This document shows, one piece after another, positions 9,794 through 20,404 of a DNA stretch of 64,000 nucleotides; within the stretch, counting starts at the first letter, position 1; the number at the start of each line of letters is the position of its first letter. Source of the DNA: Ralstonia sp. A12. Lineage in GTDB: Bacteria; Pseudomonadota; Gammaproteobacteria; Burkholderiales; Burkholderiaceae. The position numbers and the translations under genes were made by a program. The stretch spans positions 248,001-312,000 of the forward strand of contig NZ_JSZO01000007.1 of the NCBI RefSeq assembly GCF_000801955.1, read 5' to 3'. The notes beneath the pieces are model-generated. The model made no database searches. It saw only the letters and a list, made by a program, of their open reading frames with translations, and had not been told where the DNA came from.

Positions 9794-11272
9794 TTAGCGA
9801 CGACCGCGCATCAGGATGATGTACACCACGGCCGAAATCGCCAGCCCCACGAACCATGCATACGTGTACAGCGCCTCGAACACGCCCGGCACGCTGGCCA
9901 CGAAGCCGGCCTGCTTGAAGAAGCCCGGCAGATTGGGCAGCACGCCGATGATGAGCGCGACGATGGCGCGGCCGTTCCAGCCGTTGCCGTAGCCGTACGG
10001 GCCGTCCACGCGGAACAGCTCACCGGTCTTGAGCACGGTGCGGCGCACGAGGAAGTAGTCGACCATCATGATGCCGGCCACCGGGCCCAGCAGCGCACCG
10101 TAACCGACCAGCCACGTGAAGATGTAGCCCTTGGTGGTCTCCAGAATCTTCCACGGCATCATCGCCAGGCCGACGCCCGCCGTAATGTAGCCGCCGATGC
10201 GGAACGAGATGCGGTGCGGGGCCAGGTTCGAGAAGTCATACGCCGGCGACACCACGTTGGCAGCAATGTTCGTCATCAGCGTGGCGGTGATCAGCGCCAG
10301 CAGCGCAACGATGACCGACGGGCCCGTCATCTTGCCGGCCAGCGTGACCGGATCCCAGATGGCCTGGCCGTAGATGACCACCGTGGACGAGGTGACGAGC
10401 ACCGCCACCAGTGCAAGCAGCCCCATCGGCAGCGGCAGACCGATCGCCTGGCCGACAAGCTGATCACGCTGGCTGCGCGCAAAGCGGGTGAAGTCTGGAA
10501 TGTTCAGCGCCAGCGTGGCCCAGTAGCCGACCATGGCCGTGAGCGACGGCCAGAAGAAGCCCCAGAACTCGCCGGCGCGCTTGCCGCCCGCCGCAAACGC
10601 CGACGGCGCCGACAGCATCGGGCCAAAGCCGCCTGCGTTGATGTACGCCCACCAGACCAGGCCCAGCGCCGCCAGGATCAGCAGCGGGGTGGCCAGCGCC
10701 TGGAAGCGCTTGATCGACTCCAGCCCCTTGGTGATCAGCCAGATGTGCAGGCCCCAGAACAGCAGGAAGCAGAACCCCTGGCCCGGATTGATGCCCAGGC
10801 CGGGAATGTTGCTGCCCACCAGCATGTTGTCGGTGACAACGTTCAGGATCGTGTAGATCGCTTGGCTGCCCAGCCACGTCTGGATGCCGAACCAGCCGCA
10901 CGCCACGATGGCCCGCAGGATGGCCGGCAACTGCGCGCCGCGCACGCCGAACGACGCCCGCACCAGCACAGGGAAGGGAATGCCGTACTTGGTGCCCGCG
11001 TGGCCCACCAGCACCATCGGCACCAGCACGATCAGGTTGCCCAGGAACACCGTCAGCACGGCCTGCCACCAGTTCATGCCCTCGCTCATCAGGCCCGAGG
11101 CCAGCATGTAGGCCGGCACCGACACCACCATCGATACCCACAGCGCGGCGTAATTGGTGGCCGTCCAGGTGCGGGCGGCCTGCGGGGTAGGGTTGAGGTC
11201 TTCGTTCCAGAGGGTCGGATCGGGTGCCTCGGCGGTACCCGCGGAGTAGGCGGGGGAGGTGGATTGGCTCAT
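9794..11272 (-). CDS. NCS1 family nucleobase/hydantoin permease
   Basis: Inner-membrane secondary transporter of the nucleobase-cation-symport-1 family, 492 residues, with about 12 hydrophobic helices. The N-terminal [20 protein letters not shown] is the typical NCS1 motif. [20 protein letters not shown] and [15 protein letters not shown] are recognisable helix 3 and substrate-site regions. The start [16 protein letters not shown] at 11272 is preferred over longer frames that would run into the divergent gene. Substrates in this family include cytosine, uracil, allantoin and hydantoins. The downstream upp suggests uracil or cytosine, but this is unproven. Confidence 0.88.
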   Translation of the reverse strand: MSQSTSPAYSAGTAEAPDPTLWNEDLNPTPQAARTWTATNYAALWVSMVVSVPAYMLASGLMSEGMNWWQAVLTVFLGNLIVLVPMVLVGHAGTKYGIPFPVLVRASFGVRGAQLPAILRAIVACGWFGIQTWLGSQAIYTILNVVTDNMLVGSNIPGLGINPGQGFCFLLFWGLHIWLITKGLESIKRFQALATPLLILAALGLVWWAYINAGGFGPMLSAPSAFAAGGKRAGEFWGFFWPSLTAMVGYWATLALNIPDFTRFARSQRDQLVGQAIGLPLPMGLLALVAVLVTSSTVVIYGQAIWDPVTLAGKMTGPSVIVALLALITATLMTNIAANVVSPAYDFSNLAPHRISFRIGGYITAGVGLAMMPWKILETTKGYIFTWLVGYGALLGPVAGIMMVDYFLVRRTVLKTGELFRVDGPYGYGNGWNGRAIVALIIGVLPNLPGFFKQAGFVASVPGVFEALYTYAWFVGLAISAVVYIILMRGRR

Positions 11273-11471
11273 GGTGATGTGTGGAATCCGTTGTCGTTTT
11301 AGATATTCGGAATGCAGGCGCGATTGTACGGCGGAGCAGGGCGCTTCCAAGCGAATCTCGTGCCACGTGCAGCGCACTCCCCGTCGGAACGTTTTGCTGA
11401 ATTCACATACAATCGACCGCGCTCCCCGACTCTTGTCACTACGCGCCTTGCGCGCATCCACGCCCTCCGTT

Positions 11472-12398
11472 GTGACCACCGCGTCTTCTGCGTCCTCCAC
11501 CTCCACGCGTACCACTGATACTGGTGGCTTGCTGCTCGCCTCGGTGGGCGCCGTGCTGTTCTCGGCCAAGGCGATCGTCGCCAAGCTGATGTACCGCTAT
11601 CAGGTCGACGCAGTCATGGTGATCACGCTACGCATGCTGCTGGCGGCGCCGCTGTTCATGGCGATGGGGTGGTGGCAGTCGCGCCGCGCGGAGCCGCTGG
11701 CCCCGGCAGATCGCTGGCGCATCGTCGGCCTCGGCATCATCGGTTATTACCTCTCCAGCTTTCTGGATTTCCTGGGCCTGCAATACATCACCGCGGGGCT
11801 GGAGCGGCTGATTCTGTTTCTGACGCCGTCGTTCGTGCTGCTGATCACGTCGACGGTGTTCAAGCGTCGTATCACCGGTTTGCAGTGGGTGTCCCTGGCG
11901 CTGGCGTATGCCGGCATCGTGCTGGTGTTTGCACACGACCTGAACCTGGGTGGCAACAACGTGTGGCTGGGCGGCGGGTTGGTACTCGCCAGCGCCATCA
12001 GCTACGGTATCTATCTGCTGGCCAGTGGTGAACTGGTCAAGCGCGTGGGCTCGATGCGGCTGGTGGCCTATGCCATGTGCGTGTCAACGGTGGCGTGCAT
12101 CATCCAGTTTCTGGTGCTGCGGCCGGTGTCGGCGCTGGTGCTGCCTTGGCAGGTGTACGGGTTGTCGGCCATCAATTCAGTGTTTTGTACGGTGGCGCCC
12201 GTCACCATGACGATGATGGCCGTCGCCCGCGTTGGCGCACCGGTGGCATCGCAGGCAGGCATGATCGGGCCGGTGTCGACGCTGCTGCTGGGCTGGTGGC
12301 TGCTGGGCGAGCCGATCACCGTGTGGCAGATCGCGGGTAGCGCACTGGTGCTGGCCGGCATGGCGTTGCTGTCGCGCCGTGGCAGTCAATCCAAATAA
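11472..12398 (+). CDS. DMT superfamily (EamA) transporter
   Basis: Drug/metabolite transporter with two EamA repeats and about ten membrane helices, around 308 residues. The first helix pair begins GGLLLASVGAVLFSAKAIVA, and the internal repeat restarts near GGGLVLASAISYGIYLLASG. I placed the start at a GTG at 11472 because the upstream in-frame residues are not membrane-like and run into the intergenic region with the divergent NCS1 gene; the true start is uncertain. It ends 22 bp before the SDR gene and may lead a four-gene run with SDR, mgsA and qor. Substrate unknown. Confidence 0.8.
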   Translation: MTTASSASSTSTRTTDTGGLLLASVGAVLFSAKAIVAKLMYRYQVDAVMVITLRMLLAAPLFMAMGWWQSRRAEPLAPADRWRIVGLGIIGYYLSSFLDFLGLQYITAGLERLILFLTPSFVLLITSTVFKRRITGLQWVSLALAYAGIVLVFAHDLNLGGNNVWLGGGLVLASAISYGIYLLASGELVKRVGSMRLVAYAMCVSTVACIIQFLVLRPVSALVLPWQVYGLSAINSVFCTVAPVTMTMMAVARVGAPVASQAGMIGPVSTLLLGWWLLGEPITVWQIAGSALVLAGMALLSRRGSQSK

Positions 12399-12420
12399 CG
12401 ATCACAAGGAGTCAGACAGG

Positions 12421-13212
12421 ATGGATTTGGGGCTGAAAGGCAAGCGCGCGTTGGTGTGCGGCGCGAGCAAGGGATTGGGCTTCGCCTGCGCCGATGCGCT
12501 GGCGGCCGAAGGCGTGGATGTGGTGATCGTTGCTCGCGGCGCTGAAGCCTTGCTGGCGGCAGCCGAACGTATCCGCAATGCACACGGCGTTCGCGTGGAA
12601 GCGGTTGCCACCGACATCACCACCCCGGAAGGCCGGGCCGAGGCGCTGCTCGCGTGCGAGCGCCTGGGCGGCTCGCCCGACATCCTCGTCAACAACGCGG
12701 GCGGCCCACCGCCGGGCAACTTCCGTGATTGGGATCGCGATGCGTGGACGGCGGCCCTCAACGCCAACATGCTGACCCCCATCGACCTCATCAAGGCGAC
12801 CGTCGACAAGATGATTGAGCGCCGCTGGGGCCGCATCATCAATATCACCAGCAGTGCGGTGAAGGCGCCGATCGATGTGCTTGGCCTGTCCAACGGCGCG
12901 CGCTCAGGCCTGACCGGCTTTGTGGCGGGCCTCGCGCGCGACGTCGCCAAGCATGGCGTGACCATCAACAACCTGCTGCCCGGTCAGTTTGAAACCGACC
13001 GTTTGACCAAGACGTTTGAAGCTGGCGCCAAGGTTGCCGGCATCAGCGTGGAAGAGAATTTCGAACGCAAGCGCCAGGGCAACCCGGCGCAGCGCTTCGG
13101 CCAACCCGCGGAGTTTGGTGCCGTGTGCGCCTTCCTCTGCAGCCAGCACGCTGGTTACCTGAACGCGCAGAACATCCTGCTGGATGGCGGCGCTTTCCCC
13201 GGCACTTTCTAA
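12421..13212 (+). CDS. SDR-fold protein lacking the canonical YxxxK active site
   Basis: Short-chain dehydrogenase/reductase fold of 263 residues, with an AAGGAG ribosome site 9 bp upstream. The Rossmann cofactor loop GASKGLGFACADALA is at residues 11-25, and the NNAGG and ITSS segments are present. Where classical SDRs have Tyr-x-x-x-Lys, this protein reads GLSNGARSGLTGF. The catalytic tyrosine and lysine are therefore replaced (Ser or Leu, and Arg). This agrees with a known subgroup of ketoacyl-reductase-like SDRs without the standard tetrad. The usual annotation '3-oxoacyl-ACP reductase' should thus be treated with caution. It precedes mgsA by 9 bp. Confidence 0.85.
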   Translation: MDLGLKGKRALVCGASKGLGFACADALAAEGVDVVIVARGAEALLAAAERIRNAHGVRVEAVATDITTPEGRAEALLACERLGGSPDILVNNAGGPPPGNFRDWDRDAWTAALNANMLTPIDLIKATVDKMIERRWGRIINITSSAVKAPIDVLGLSNGARSGLTGFVAGLARDVAKHGVTINNLLPGQFETDRLTKTFEAGAKVAGISVEENFERKRQGNPAQRFGQPAEFGAVCAFLCSQHAGYLNAQNILLDGGAFPGTF

Positions 13213-13221
13213 GTCCAGACC

Positions 13222-13656
13222 ATGACCACCATCACGCCCGAAGGCGCTGCACTCAAGCGCCGACGCATCGCCCTGATCGCGCACGACCACAAGAAGGACG
13301 ACATGATTGCTTTCGCGCAGACGCATCAGGCCTACCTGGCGCAATGCGATCTGCTGGCAACCGGCACCACCGGCGGCCGGCTGGAGGCGGAAGTCGGCCT
13401 GACCGTGCAGCGCATGTTGTCTGGCCCATGGGGCGGTGACCTGCAGATTGGCGCGCAACTGGCGGAAGGCCGTGTCGATGCGGTGATCTTCCTGCGCGAT
13501 CCGATGACGCCGCAGCCGCACGAACCCGATATCAACGCGCTGGTCCGCGCCTGCGACGTGCACAACATTCCCTGCGCCACCAACCTGGCCACCGCCGACT
13601 TGGTGATGTCCGCCTTGCAACAGGTGCAGCCCGACCCGAAGGAGATCCACGCATGA
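13222..13656 (+). CDS. mgsA: Methylglyoxal synthase
   Basis: Converts dihydroxyacetone phosphate to methylglyoxal and phosphate, a bypass relieving sugar-phosphate overload. The protein has 144 residues (E. coli 152). Conserved phosphate-site and catalytic segments are seen in order: [38 protein letters not shown], and [20 protein letters not shown]. The stop overlaps the qor start as ATGA, so the two are translationally coupled. Confidence 0.96.
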   Translation: MTTITPEGAALKRRRIALIAHDHKKDDMIAFAQTHQAYLAQCDLLATGTTGGRLEAEVGLTVQRMLSGPWGGDLQIGAQLAEGRVDAVIFLRDPMTPQPHEPDINALVRACDVHNIPCATNLATADLVMSALQQVQPDPKEIHA

Positions 13657-14624
13657 CGAAAGCCATCCGCATTTTCGAAACTGGCGGCCCGGAAGTGATG
13701 CAGTACGTCGACGTCGACGTGCCTGCGCCCGGCCCCGGCGAGGCCACCATCAAGCAGCACGCGATCGGCCTGAACTACATCGACGTGTATTTCCGCACAG
13801 GGCTGTATCCGCAGCCGCTGCCGGGCGGACTCGGCATGGAGGCTTCAGGCGTGGTGGAGGCGGTGGGCCAGGGCGTGACGCACGTCAAGCCGGGTGACCG
13901 CGTGGCCTACGCCGGCCGTCCAACCGGAGCCTATGCAGCGATGCGCACGATGCCGGCCGACATCCTGGTGCGCTTGCCGGACACCATCGATTTTGAAACC
14001 GGTGCGGCGATGATGCTGCAGGGCATGACCGCGCAATACCTGCTCCGTGACAGCTACCGCGTGCAGCCGGGCGATACGGTGCTGTTTCACGCGGCAGCCG
14101 GCGGCGTTGGCCTGATTGCATGCCAGTGGCTCAAGGCACTTGGTGCCACGGTGATCGGTACGGTTGGCAGTGATGCCAAGGCTGATCTCGCCCGCGCACA
14201 CGGCTGCGATCACACCATCATCTACACGCGCGAGAACTTTACCGAGCGCGTGGTGGAGTTGACCGGCGGCAGGGGCGTGCCGGTTGTCTATGACGGTATC
14301 GGTAAGGACACGTTCAGGGGCTCATTGGATTGCCTGGCGCCGCGCGGCATGATGGTGTCCTATGGCAGTGCGTCTGGCCCCGTGCCGCCGGTGGATTTGA
14401 GTCTGCTGAGTGCGAAGTCGCTTAAGCTCACGCGTCCGACGCTGATGACGTACACAGCGCGCCGCGACTGGCTGGAGCCGATGGCGGCGGATCTGTTTGA
14501 CGTGGTGAGCAGCGGCAAGGTGAAGATCGAGATTCACCAGCGCTACGAACTGCTGGATGCGGCGCAGGCGCACCGCGATCTGGAGGAGCGCAAGACGACG
14601 GGTTCGACGATCCTCTTGCCGTAA
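13653..14624 (+). CDS. NADPH:quinone reductase (zeta-crystallin type)
   Basis: Zinc-less medium-chain dehydrogenase of 323 residues resembling E. coli Qor[21 protein letters not shown] and the nucleotide-binding [19 protein letters not shown] (around residue 150) are typical, and [20 protein letters not shown] is the conserved quinone reductase stretch. Its start overlaps mgsA by four bases, and AAGGAG inside mgsA serves as its ribosome site. The coupling suggests a role with methylglyoxal or other reactive carbonyls, which is inference. A GC-rich dyad without a T-run follows at 14637-14679. Confidence 0.92.
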   Translation: MTKAIRIFETGGPEVMQYVDVDVPAPGPGEATIKQHAIGLNYIDVYFRTGLYPQPLPGGLGMEASGVVEAVGQGVTHVKPGDRVAYAGRPTGAYAAMRTMPADILVRLPDTIDFETGAAMMLQGMTAQYLLRDSYRVQPGDTVLFHAAAGGVGLIACQWLKALGATVIGTVGSDAKADLARAHGCDHTIIYTRENFTERVVELTGGRGVPVVYDGIGKDTFRGSLDCLAPRGMMVSYGSASGPVPPVDLSLLSAKSLKLTRPTLMTYTARRDWLEPMAADLFDVVSSGKVKIEIHQRYELLDAAQAHRDLEERKTTGSTILLP

Positions 14625-14659
14625 GACGGGAAGTTACCGCCCGCCCGGCTCGCTTGGTT

Positions 14660-14941
14660 TCATGCGCGCCGGGCGGCGGCAAAGCGTGCATCCTCACGCA
14701 CGCGTTCGGGCAGGGCACGCAGCAGGAAGTGCAAGGCCAACGGAACGAGCACGATGTCGTCCACCCAGCCGATCACGGGGATGAAGTCCGGAATCAGGTC
14801 GATTGGCGACACCACATAGCCCACCAGCAGCAGTGCAGCCGGCGCGAGCCACCACGGTGCCCCCGGATGGCGCAGCGCAAACCACAGCAGGCGCACGTCA
14901 TTGCGCACTACGCTCCACAGGCGGAAGAGTCGTCCGAACAT
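14660..14941 (-). CDS. YkvA family (DUF1232) membrane protein
   Basis: Small protein of 93 residues with the DUF1232 core GYVVSPIDLIPDFIPVIGWV followed by DDIVLVPLAL. Two hydrophobic segments (about residues 30-50 and 55-75) suggest a membrane hairpin. Function unknown; the family appears in many bacteria and plants. It is convergent with the quinone reductase gene and has no evident operon partner. Confidence 0.88.
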   Translation of the reverse strand: MFGRLFRLWSVVRNDVRLLWFALRHPGAPWWLAPAALLLVGYVVSPIDLIPDFIPVIGWVDDIVLVPLALHFLLRALPERVREDARFAAARRA

Positions 14942-15041
14942 GGTGGGCTCCTGGATGAAAGGCCGGCGTCACATGGGGCGAATTGACCGGCGGACCATCG
15001 TATCAGCTTGGGGAAATGGCCTCATTTTCAAGGCAAGCATG

Positions 15042-15079
15042 AAAAAAGCCGGCCCTCTTGCGAGGTGCCGGCTTTTTGC
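15042..15079 (-). terminator. Terminator of the BMP-type ABC transporter operon
   Basis: Stem of 11 bp (15043-15053 with 15067-15077, core AGCCGGC) continuing into a smaller inner stem CCTC/GAGG. Read on the minus strand it ends in a run of six T. It lies 17 bp after the binding-protein stop. Confidence 0.85.
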
Positions 15080-15094
15080 CGAAGCGGATGCAGT

Positions 15095-16255
15095 TTAGCC
15101 CGGGATCTTGCCTTCCACGCCTTCCACGTAGAACTTGATGCCGTGCAGGAAGCCATCGTCGGCGACCTTGTCGGCAGGCAGAACTTCCTTGCCGGTGTTG
15201 TCCTTGAGCGGGCCCTTCCAGATCGGGGCCGAGCCGTCGATGATGCCCTTCTTGCGGGTCTCGACCAGCTCCTTAACGTCGGCGGGCACGATGGCGTTGT
15301 AGGCACCCAGATCAATCGCGCCTTCCTTCAGGCCCCACCAGTTGGTCTCAGGCTTCCACTTGTTTTCAAGCACGTCGCCGATGACCTTGATGTAGTACAC
15401 GCCCCACTTGTTGATCGAGGCGGCCAGGTGGGCCTTCTCGCCAAACTTGGTCATGTCGCTGTCCCAGCCCATGGCGTAGACACCTTTCTCCTGCGCGGTC
15501 TGCACCACGGCGGCGGAGTCGGTGTTCTGCATCAACACGTCAACGCCTTGTCCGATGAGGGTGGTAGCGGCTTCACGCTCCTTGCCCGGATCAAACCACT
15601 TGTTGACCCACACCACGCGGGTGGTGGCCTTCGGGTTGACGCTGCGTGCGCCCAGCGTGAACGAGTCGATGTTGCGGATCACCTCGGGGATGGGCACCGA
15701 ACCCACCACGCCCAGCTTGCCCGACTTGCTCATCTTGCCCGCCACCACGCCCGCCAGGTACGCGCCTTCATACGTGCGCACGTCGTACTGGCCGAGGTTG
15801 TCGGCAGTCTTGTAGCCCGTGGCGTGCTCGAACTTCACGTCCGGGAATTCCTTGGCGACCTTGAGCATCGATTCCATGAAGCCGAAGCTGGTGCCGAAGA
15901 TGACCTTGTTGCCTTGCGTGGCGAGGTCGCGGAACACGCGTTCTGCATCCGCGGCGCTCTCGGGCACGCTTTCCACGAAGCTGGTCTTTACCTTGTCGCC
16001 GAACTTGGCTTCGACTTCCTTGCGGCCGTCGTCGTGGGCGTGGGTCCAGCCTGCGTCGCCCACCGGGCCGACGTAGACGAACGCAACCTTCAGCGGCTCG
16101 TTGGCCGGTGCCGGTGCAGCAGCAGCCGGGGCCGACGATGCTGCCGGCGCGGCGGTCTTGTCGCCTGCGCCTTCGTTGGATTTGCCGCAACCCCAGAGGG
16201 TGAGGGCAGCGCCGGCGGCCAGGGCGGCCAGCGTGATCCTGCGGGTAACGTTCAT
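15095..16255 (-). CDS. BMP-family substrate-binding lipoprotein of ABC importer
   Basis: Periplasmic binding protein of the basic membrane protein (BMP/PnrA, Med) family, whose studied members bind purine or other nucleosides. It has 386 residues. The lipoprotein signal peptide has its lipobox cysteine at residue 23 (TLWGC), followed by a low-complexity Ala/Pro linker. The core begins LKVAFVYVGPVGDAGWTHAH and contains GTSFGFMESMLKVA and VVGSVPIPEVIRNIDSFTLG. A GGAG ribosome site fixes the start at 16255. It is the last gene of the transporter operon after the ATPase and two permeases. Nucleoside specificity is inferred from the family only. Confidence 0.92.
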   Translation of the reverse strand: MNVTRRITLAALAAGAALTLWGCGKSNEGAGDKTAAPAASSAPAAAAPAPANEPLKVAFVYVGPVGDAGWTHAHDDGRKEVEAKFGDKVKTSFVESVPESAADAERVFRDLATQGNKVIFGTSFGFMESMLKVAKEFPDVKFEHATGYKTADNLGQYDVRTYEGAYLAGVVAGKMSKSGKLGVVGSVPIPEVIRNIDSFTLGARSVNPKATTRVVWVNKWFDPGKEREAATTLIGQGVDVLMQNTDSAAVVQTAQEKGVYAMGWDSDMTKFGEKAHLAASINKWGVYYIKVIGDVLENKWKPETNWWGLKEGAIDLGAYNAIVPADVKELVETRKKGIIDGSAPIWKGPLKDNTGKEVLPADKVADDGFLHGIKFYVEGVEGKIPG

Positions 16256-16317
16256 CGATTTCTCCTGTTGTGTGGCTCGTTGACTGTGTTGAAGAAAAAA
16301 ACGGGAATGCAGAAAGC

Positions 16318-17238
16318 TTAGGCAGAACCGGGGCGGAACGGCTTGCCCAGCGATGCGGGCATGTTCAGGCGGATCCAATCCGGGTTGCGCGAGATGATGG
16401 CCAGCACGACGATCGTGGCGGCAAACGGCGCCATCGACAGAATCTGCGACGGCACCGACACGCCCATCCCCTGCAGGTGGAATTGCAGAATGGTCACGCC
16501 GCCGAACAGCAGCGCGCCAAAGAGGATGCGCAGCGGGCGCCAGGTGGCAAAGGTGGTCAGCGCCAGGGCGATCCAGCCGCGGCCCGCGACCATGTTCTCA
16601 ACCCACATCGGCGTGTAGACCAGCGACAGGTACGCACCCGCCAACCCGCAACACGCGCCGCCAAACAGCAGCGCGCCAAACCGGATGGTGCGCACCGGAT
16701 AGCCCAGCGCATGAGCGGACTCCGGCGATTCGCCAATCGCGCGCAGCGTCAGGCCCGCGCGCGTCTTGAACAGGAACCACGCAATCGCGCCGCACAGCAG
16801 CAGGCTGAAATAGACCATCCAGTGGTGCGCGAACAGGGCGGGGCCGACGAACGGCAGCGACTCCAGGCCCGGAATGCCATGCGCCTGTGCCGGCAGCGAC
16901 ATGCCAACAAAGCGCTGGCCCATGAAGGCCGACAGCCCAGTGCCGAAAATCGACAAGGCGAGACCGGTGGCGACTTGATTGGTGACCAGCACCAGCGCCA
17001 GCCATGCAAACAGCGCGGCCATCACCATGCCGGCAATCGCACCGGCCGCAAAACCCAGCAGCGGAATCTGCGTCTGGTAGCCGACCATGAAGCCGACCAC
17101 GGCGGCCACCAGCATCATGCCCTCGGCGCCCAGGTTGAGCACGCCGGAGCGCTCGTTCATCAAAAGGCCCAGTGCGGCCAGCAGCAGCGGGGTGCCGGCG
17201 TTGATCGACGCGGCGATCAGGGGAGCAAGACTTTCCAT
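16318..17238 (-). CDS. ABC transporter permease (nucleoside-type, second subunit)
   Basis: Inner-membrane permease of the BPD_transp_2 family, 306 residues, with about eight to nine hydrophobic helices. The segment NERSGVLNLGAEGMMLVAAV is the characteristic coupling and structural motif of this class (as in NupQ/YufQ). It pairs with the longer permease encoded 30 bp upstream and with the double-domain ATPase. It is followed by the binding protein gene after 62 bp. Confidence 0.9.
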   Translation of the reverse strand: MESLAPLIAASINAGTPLLLAALGLLMNERSGVLNLGAEGMMLVAAVVGFMVGYQTQIPLLGFAAGAIAGMVMAALFAWLALVLVTNQVATGLALSIFGTGLSAFMGQRFVGMSLPAQAHGIPGLESLPFVGPALFAHHWMVYFSLLLCGAIAWFLFKTRAGLTLRAIGESPESAHALGYPVRTIRFGALLFGGACCGLAGAYLSLVYTPMWVENMVAGRGWIALALTTFATWRPLRILFGALLFGGVTILQFHLQGMGVSVPSQILSMAPFAATIVVLAIISRNPDWIRLNMPASLGKPFRPGSA

Positions 17239-17268
17239 GTTTCTCTTTGTTTCTCTCTCTCAGCCCGA

Positions 17269-18382
17269 TCAGTGATGCGCGCGCCAGCGCAGGCGGTATT
17301 CGATGAGCGTGTCGCAGGCCAGCAGGAAGAACAGCAGCATGCCCTGGAACACCCCGGTAATGGCCGACGGCAGCCCCAGGCGCGATTGCGCCAGTTCACC
17401 GCCGATATAGAACAGCGACATCACGATCGCGCCCAGCACGGTGCCCACCGGATTCAGGCGGCCCACAAAGGCCACCACGATGGCGGCAAAGCCGTAACCG
17501 GGCGAGATGGACGGCAGCAGTTGCCCGATCGGGCCCGTGACTTCGAAGGCGCCGGCAATGCCTGCCAGCCCGCCCGATACCAGTAGCGCCGTCCACAGCG
17601 CCCCGCGCGACGAGAAGCCCGCGTAGCGGGCTGCTTGCGGCGCCAAGCCACCCACTTGCAAGCGATAGCCCGCAAAGCTGCGGAACACGAACAGCGTCAT
17701 CGCCGCCGTCATGACGAGCATGAACAGGAAGCCGACGTGCAGGCGCGTGCCGGCCACCAGCGTGGGCAGTACGAACGCGCTGTCGAACACCATCGATTGC
17801 GGGAAGTTCATGCCGTTCGGATCTTTGAGCGGCCCGTTGACCACATACAACAGCAGCAACTGCGCGATGTACGTGAGCATCAGCGAGACGAGAATCTCGT
17901 TGGCGTGGAAGCGGTCGCGCAGCAGGGCAGTGATGGCCGCCCACAGCGCCCCGCCAACCAGCCCAGCGATGACGGCGAGCACCAGCGCGAGGTTGCCAAC
18001 AATCGCACCCGGAATGGACGGTGTCGGCGTATCGAAATAGATGATCGTGGCCGCAGCGAAGATGCCGCCGAGAATGAGTTGCCCCTCCGCGCCGATGTTC
18101 CACACGTTGGCGCGATAGCACACCGACAAGCCCAGCGCGCACAGCACCAGCGGCACGGTCTTGAGCAGCACTTCGCCAATCGCACGTTTGTTGGCGAGCG
18201 GTTCGATCAGGAACACACGCAGGCCGGCCACCGGGTCTTTGCCCAGCAGCGCGAACAGCAGCAAGCCAAACACCATCGTCAGCACCAGCGCGATCAGCGG
18301 CGAGGCGTAGGCCATGGTGCGCGACGGAATCGCGCGCAGCTCCAGCGACACCGGCAGCGCCAAGCGGCTGCCATGCATGACG

Positions 18383-18390
<8 letters not shown>
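17269..18390 (-). CDS. ABC transporter permease (nucleoside-type, first subunit)
   Basis: Permease of the BPD_transp_2 family, 373 residues (NupP/YufP-like). The segment CYRANVWNIGAEGQLILGGI is the counterpart of the motif in the partner permease. FHANEILVSLMLTYIAQLLL and SPGYGFAAIVVAFVGRLNPV are typical. Its start overlaps the end of the ATPase gene by 8 bp, so it is translated in series with it. Confidence 0.9.
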
Positions 18391-20017
<1,627 letters not shown>

Positions 20018-20404
20018 TTCACTGCTCGCGATGCCGACGCAGATTCGCGCCGACGCGTCGCAGCAATCATCATGGTTGCGTGATGCTTTTCATCAAATGT
20101 GAATTATATCGTCCAGCCCATGCCGGACGGCGGTTGTGGCGGGTTTACGCGGGTTGCACATGAACGGGCTGGGAGTGCAAATCCCGTGCCGGGCTGATTT
20201 TGTCGATTTGCGCGTCGTAGCTTGTTATGTCTGGGTATGCAGGTTGCGCGGGTGTCCCTCGCGTGGGGCGAACGGGCGAGGTTGCCTACGGTATGCACCT
20301 GTCCGGTGCTTTCGGCGGGATCTGCCACTTTGCGCTACAGTTCGCGGTTTGCTCCGGCACGGATGCCGCATCCCACGTTCCGCTGCCGCGCCGCCTTCCC
20401 TCCC
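20018..20404. other. Divergent intergenic region, ABC operon / MFS pump
   Basis: 387 bp between two divergent operons. The clearest element is a TATAAT on the minus strand at 20103-20108, 86 bp before the ATPase start, without a good -35 box. No purine riboswitch, tRNA or conserved short gene could be recognised. In-frame codons extend upstream of the MFS start but encode nothing conserved. Confidence 0.4.

Noticed and set aside
9755-11302. Open frame of 515 codons antisense to the NCS1 permease
   Set aside because: The composition is dominated by Arg, His and Gln and there is no ribosome site. The permease frame has clear membrane helices.
14637-14679. GC-rich dyad between the quinone reductase and YkvA genes
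   Set aside because: It has twelve pairs with one bulge but no T-run, and it overlaps the end of ykvA coding. Not strong enough to call a terminator.
16270-17586. Open frame of 438 codons antisense to the ABC permeases
   Set aside because: It is a shadow frame rich in Gln, Arg and His. The opposite strand encodes two clear permeases.
20222-20404. N-terminal extension of the MFS pump frame
   Set aside because: The added residues do not resemble the family N-terminus. The ATG at 20405 directly precedes the typical first helix.
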